From a bacterium (GTDB lineage Bacteria > DRYD01): a DNA stretch of 5,949 bases. The notes under the pieces are model-generated. The model was not told the origin of the DNA, ran no database searches, and saw only the letters and a list, made by a program, of their open reading frames with translations. The position numbers and the translations under genes are program-made. The stretch covers positions 1 through 5,949 of the forward strand of contig JAUQQQ010000020.1 of NCBI GenBank assembly GCA_030549815.1, in the 5' to 3' direction. Below, in pieces: positions 5,826-5,949 of the stretch (position 1 is the stretch's first letter; each line of letters opens with the position of its first letter).

Positions 5826-5949
5826 TTAATAATGTTTATAGGTAAAAAACAGCCAAAAAGCCTTCATGATAAAAAAAAGGAAAGTAAAAATTGAGAATGA
5901 AAATAAAAAACCAATAACAATCAACCTCAACAAACCTACAAAAATAGTT
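5826..5949 (-). CDS. 3' end of an upstream membrane-protein gene (partial)
   Basis: A stop-free minus-strand frame enters from the right edge and ends with TAA at 5828-5826, one base before the ribosome site of the next gene. The visible 40 residues begin TIFVGLLRLIVIGFLF and end TYKHY, with a strongly hydrophobic central stretch, so it reads like the last membrane helix of a protein. A TTG at about 5933 with AGGT just before it would instead give a 35-residue membrane peptide. A second frame here (stop at about 5837) is also open, so the frame choice rests on the tight spacing to the next gene and the composition. Function unknown. Confidence 0.45.
   Translation of the reverse strand, partial: TIFVGLLRLIVIGFLFSFSIFTFLFFIMKAFWLFFTYKHY

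Noticed and set aside
5851-5870. Terminator at the end of the upstream partial gene
   Set aside because: GGCTTTTTGGCT is a direct repeat and not an inverted one, so it forms no stem despite the T run after it.

Overview
This is a very AT-rich bacterial segment in which every convincing gene lies on the minus strand, so the operon reads from high to low coordinates. The genes use TGG for Trp, show no in-frame TGA, and carry strong Shine-Dalgarno sites (GGAGG-type). This fits a low-GC bacterium with the standard bacterial code; I cannot name the species. No tRNA, rRNA, CRISPR array or intact insertion sequence is visible.

Layout in transcription order: (1) the 3' end of an upstream membrane-protein frame enters at the right edge (5826-5949). 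(2) A 186-residue polytopic membrane protein (5249-5809). (3) A 219-nt gap with a terminator- or attenuator-like hairpin. (4) A 158-residue membrane protein (4553-5029), a divergent paralogue of the first; both begin with nearly the same 13-residue peptide. (5) A 943-residue protein (1683-4514) that joins about 300 residues of membrane helices to a cytoplasmic TROVE (Ro60/Rsr-type RNA-binding) domain and a vWA-like C-terminus with a degenerate MIDAS. (6) An MscS-family mechanosensitive channel (587-1660), 22 nt after the Ro60-like gene. (7) A 586-nt tail without a clear gene but rich in inverted repeats. It includes a possible Y-RNA-like stem (AGGUC-bulge-AAAAAU pairing with AUUUUU-GACCU) followed by seven U residues on the minus strand.

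The unusual point is the Ro60-like protein. Characterised Ro60/Rsr proteins are soluble rings that bind Y RNAs and the ends of misfolded RNAs. Here the ring appears tied to the membrane by its own polytopic domain, in an apparent operon with an MscS channel and two small membrane proteins that share an N-terminal tag. The sequence supports the architecture and the gene linkage. A joint function, such as membrane-localised RNA quality control or RNA-coupled envelope stress sensing, is inference.
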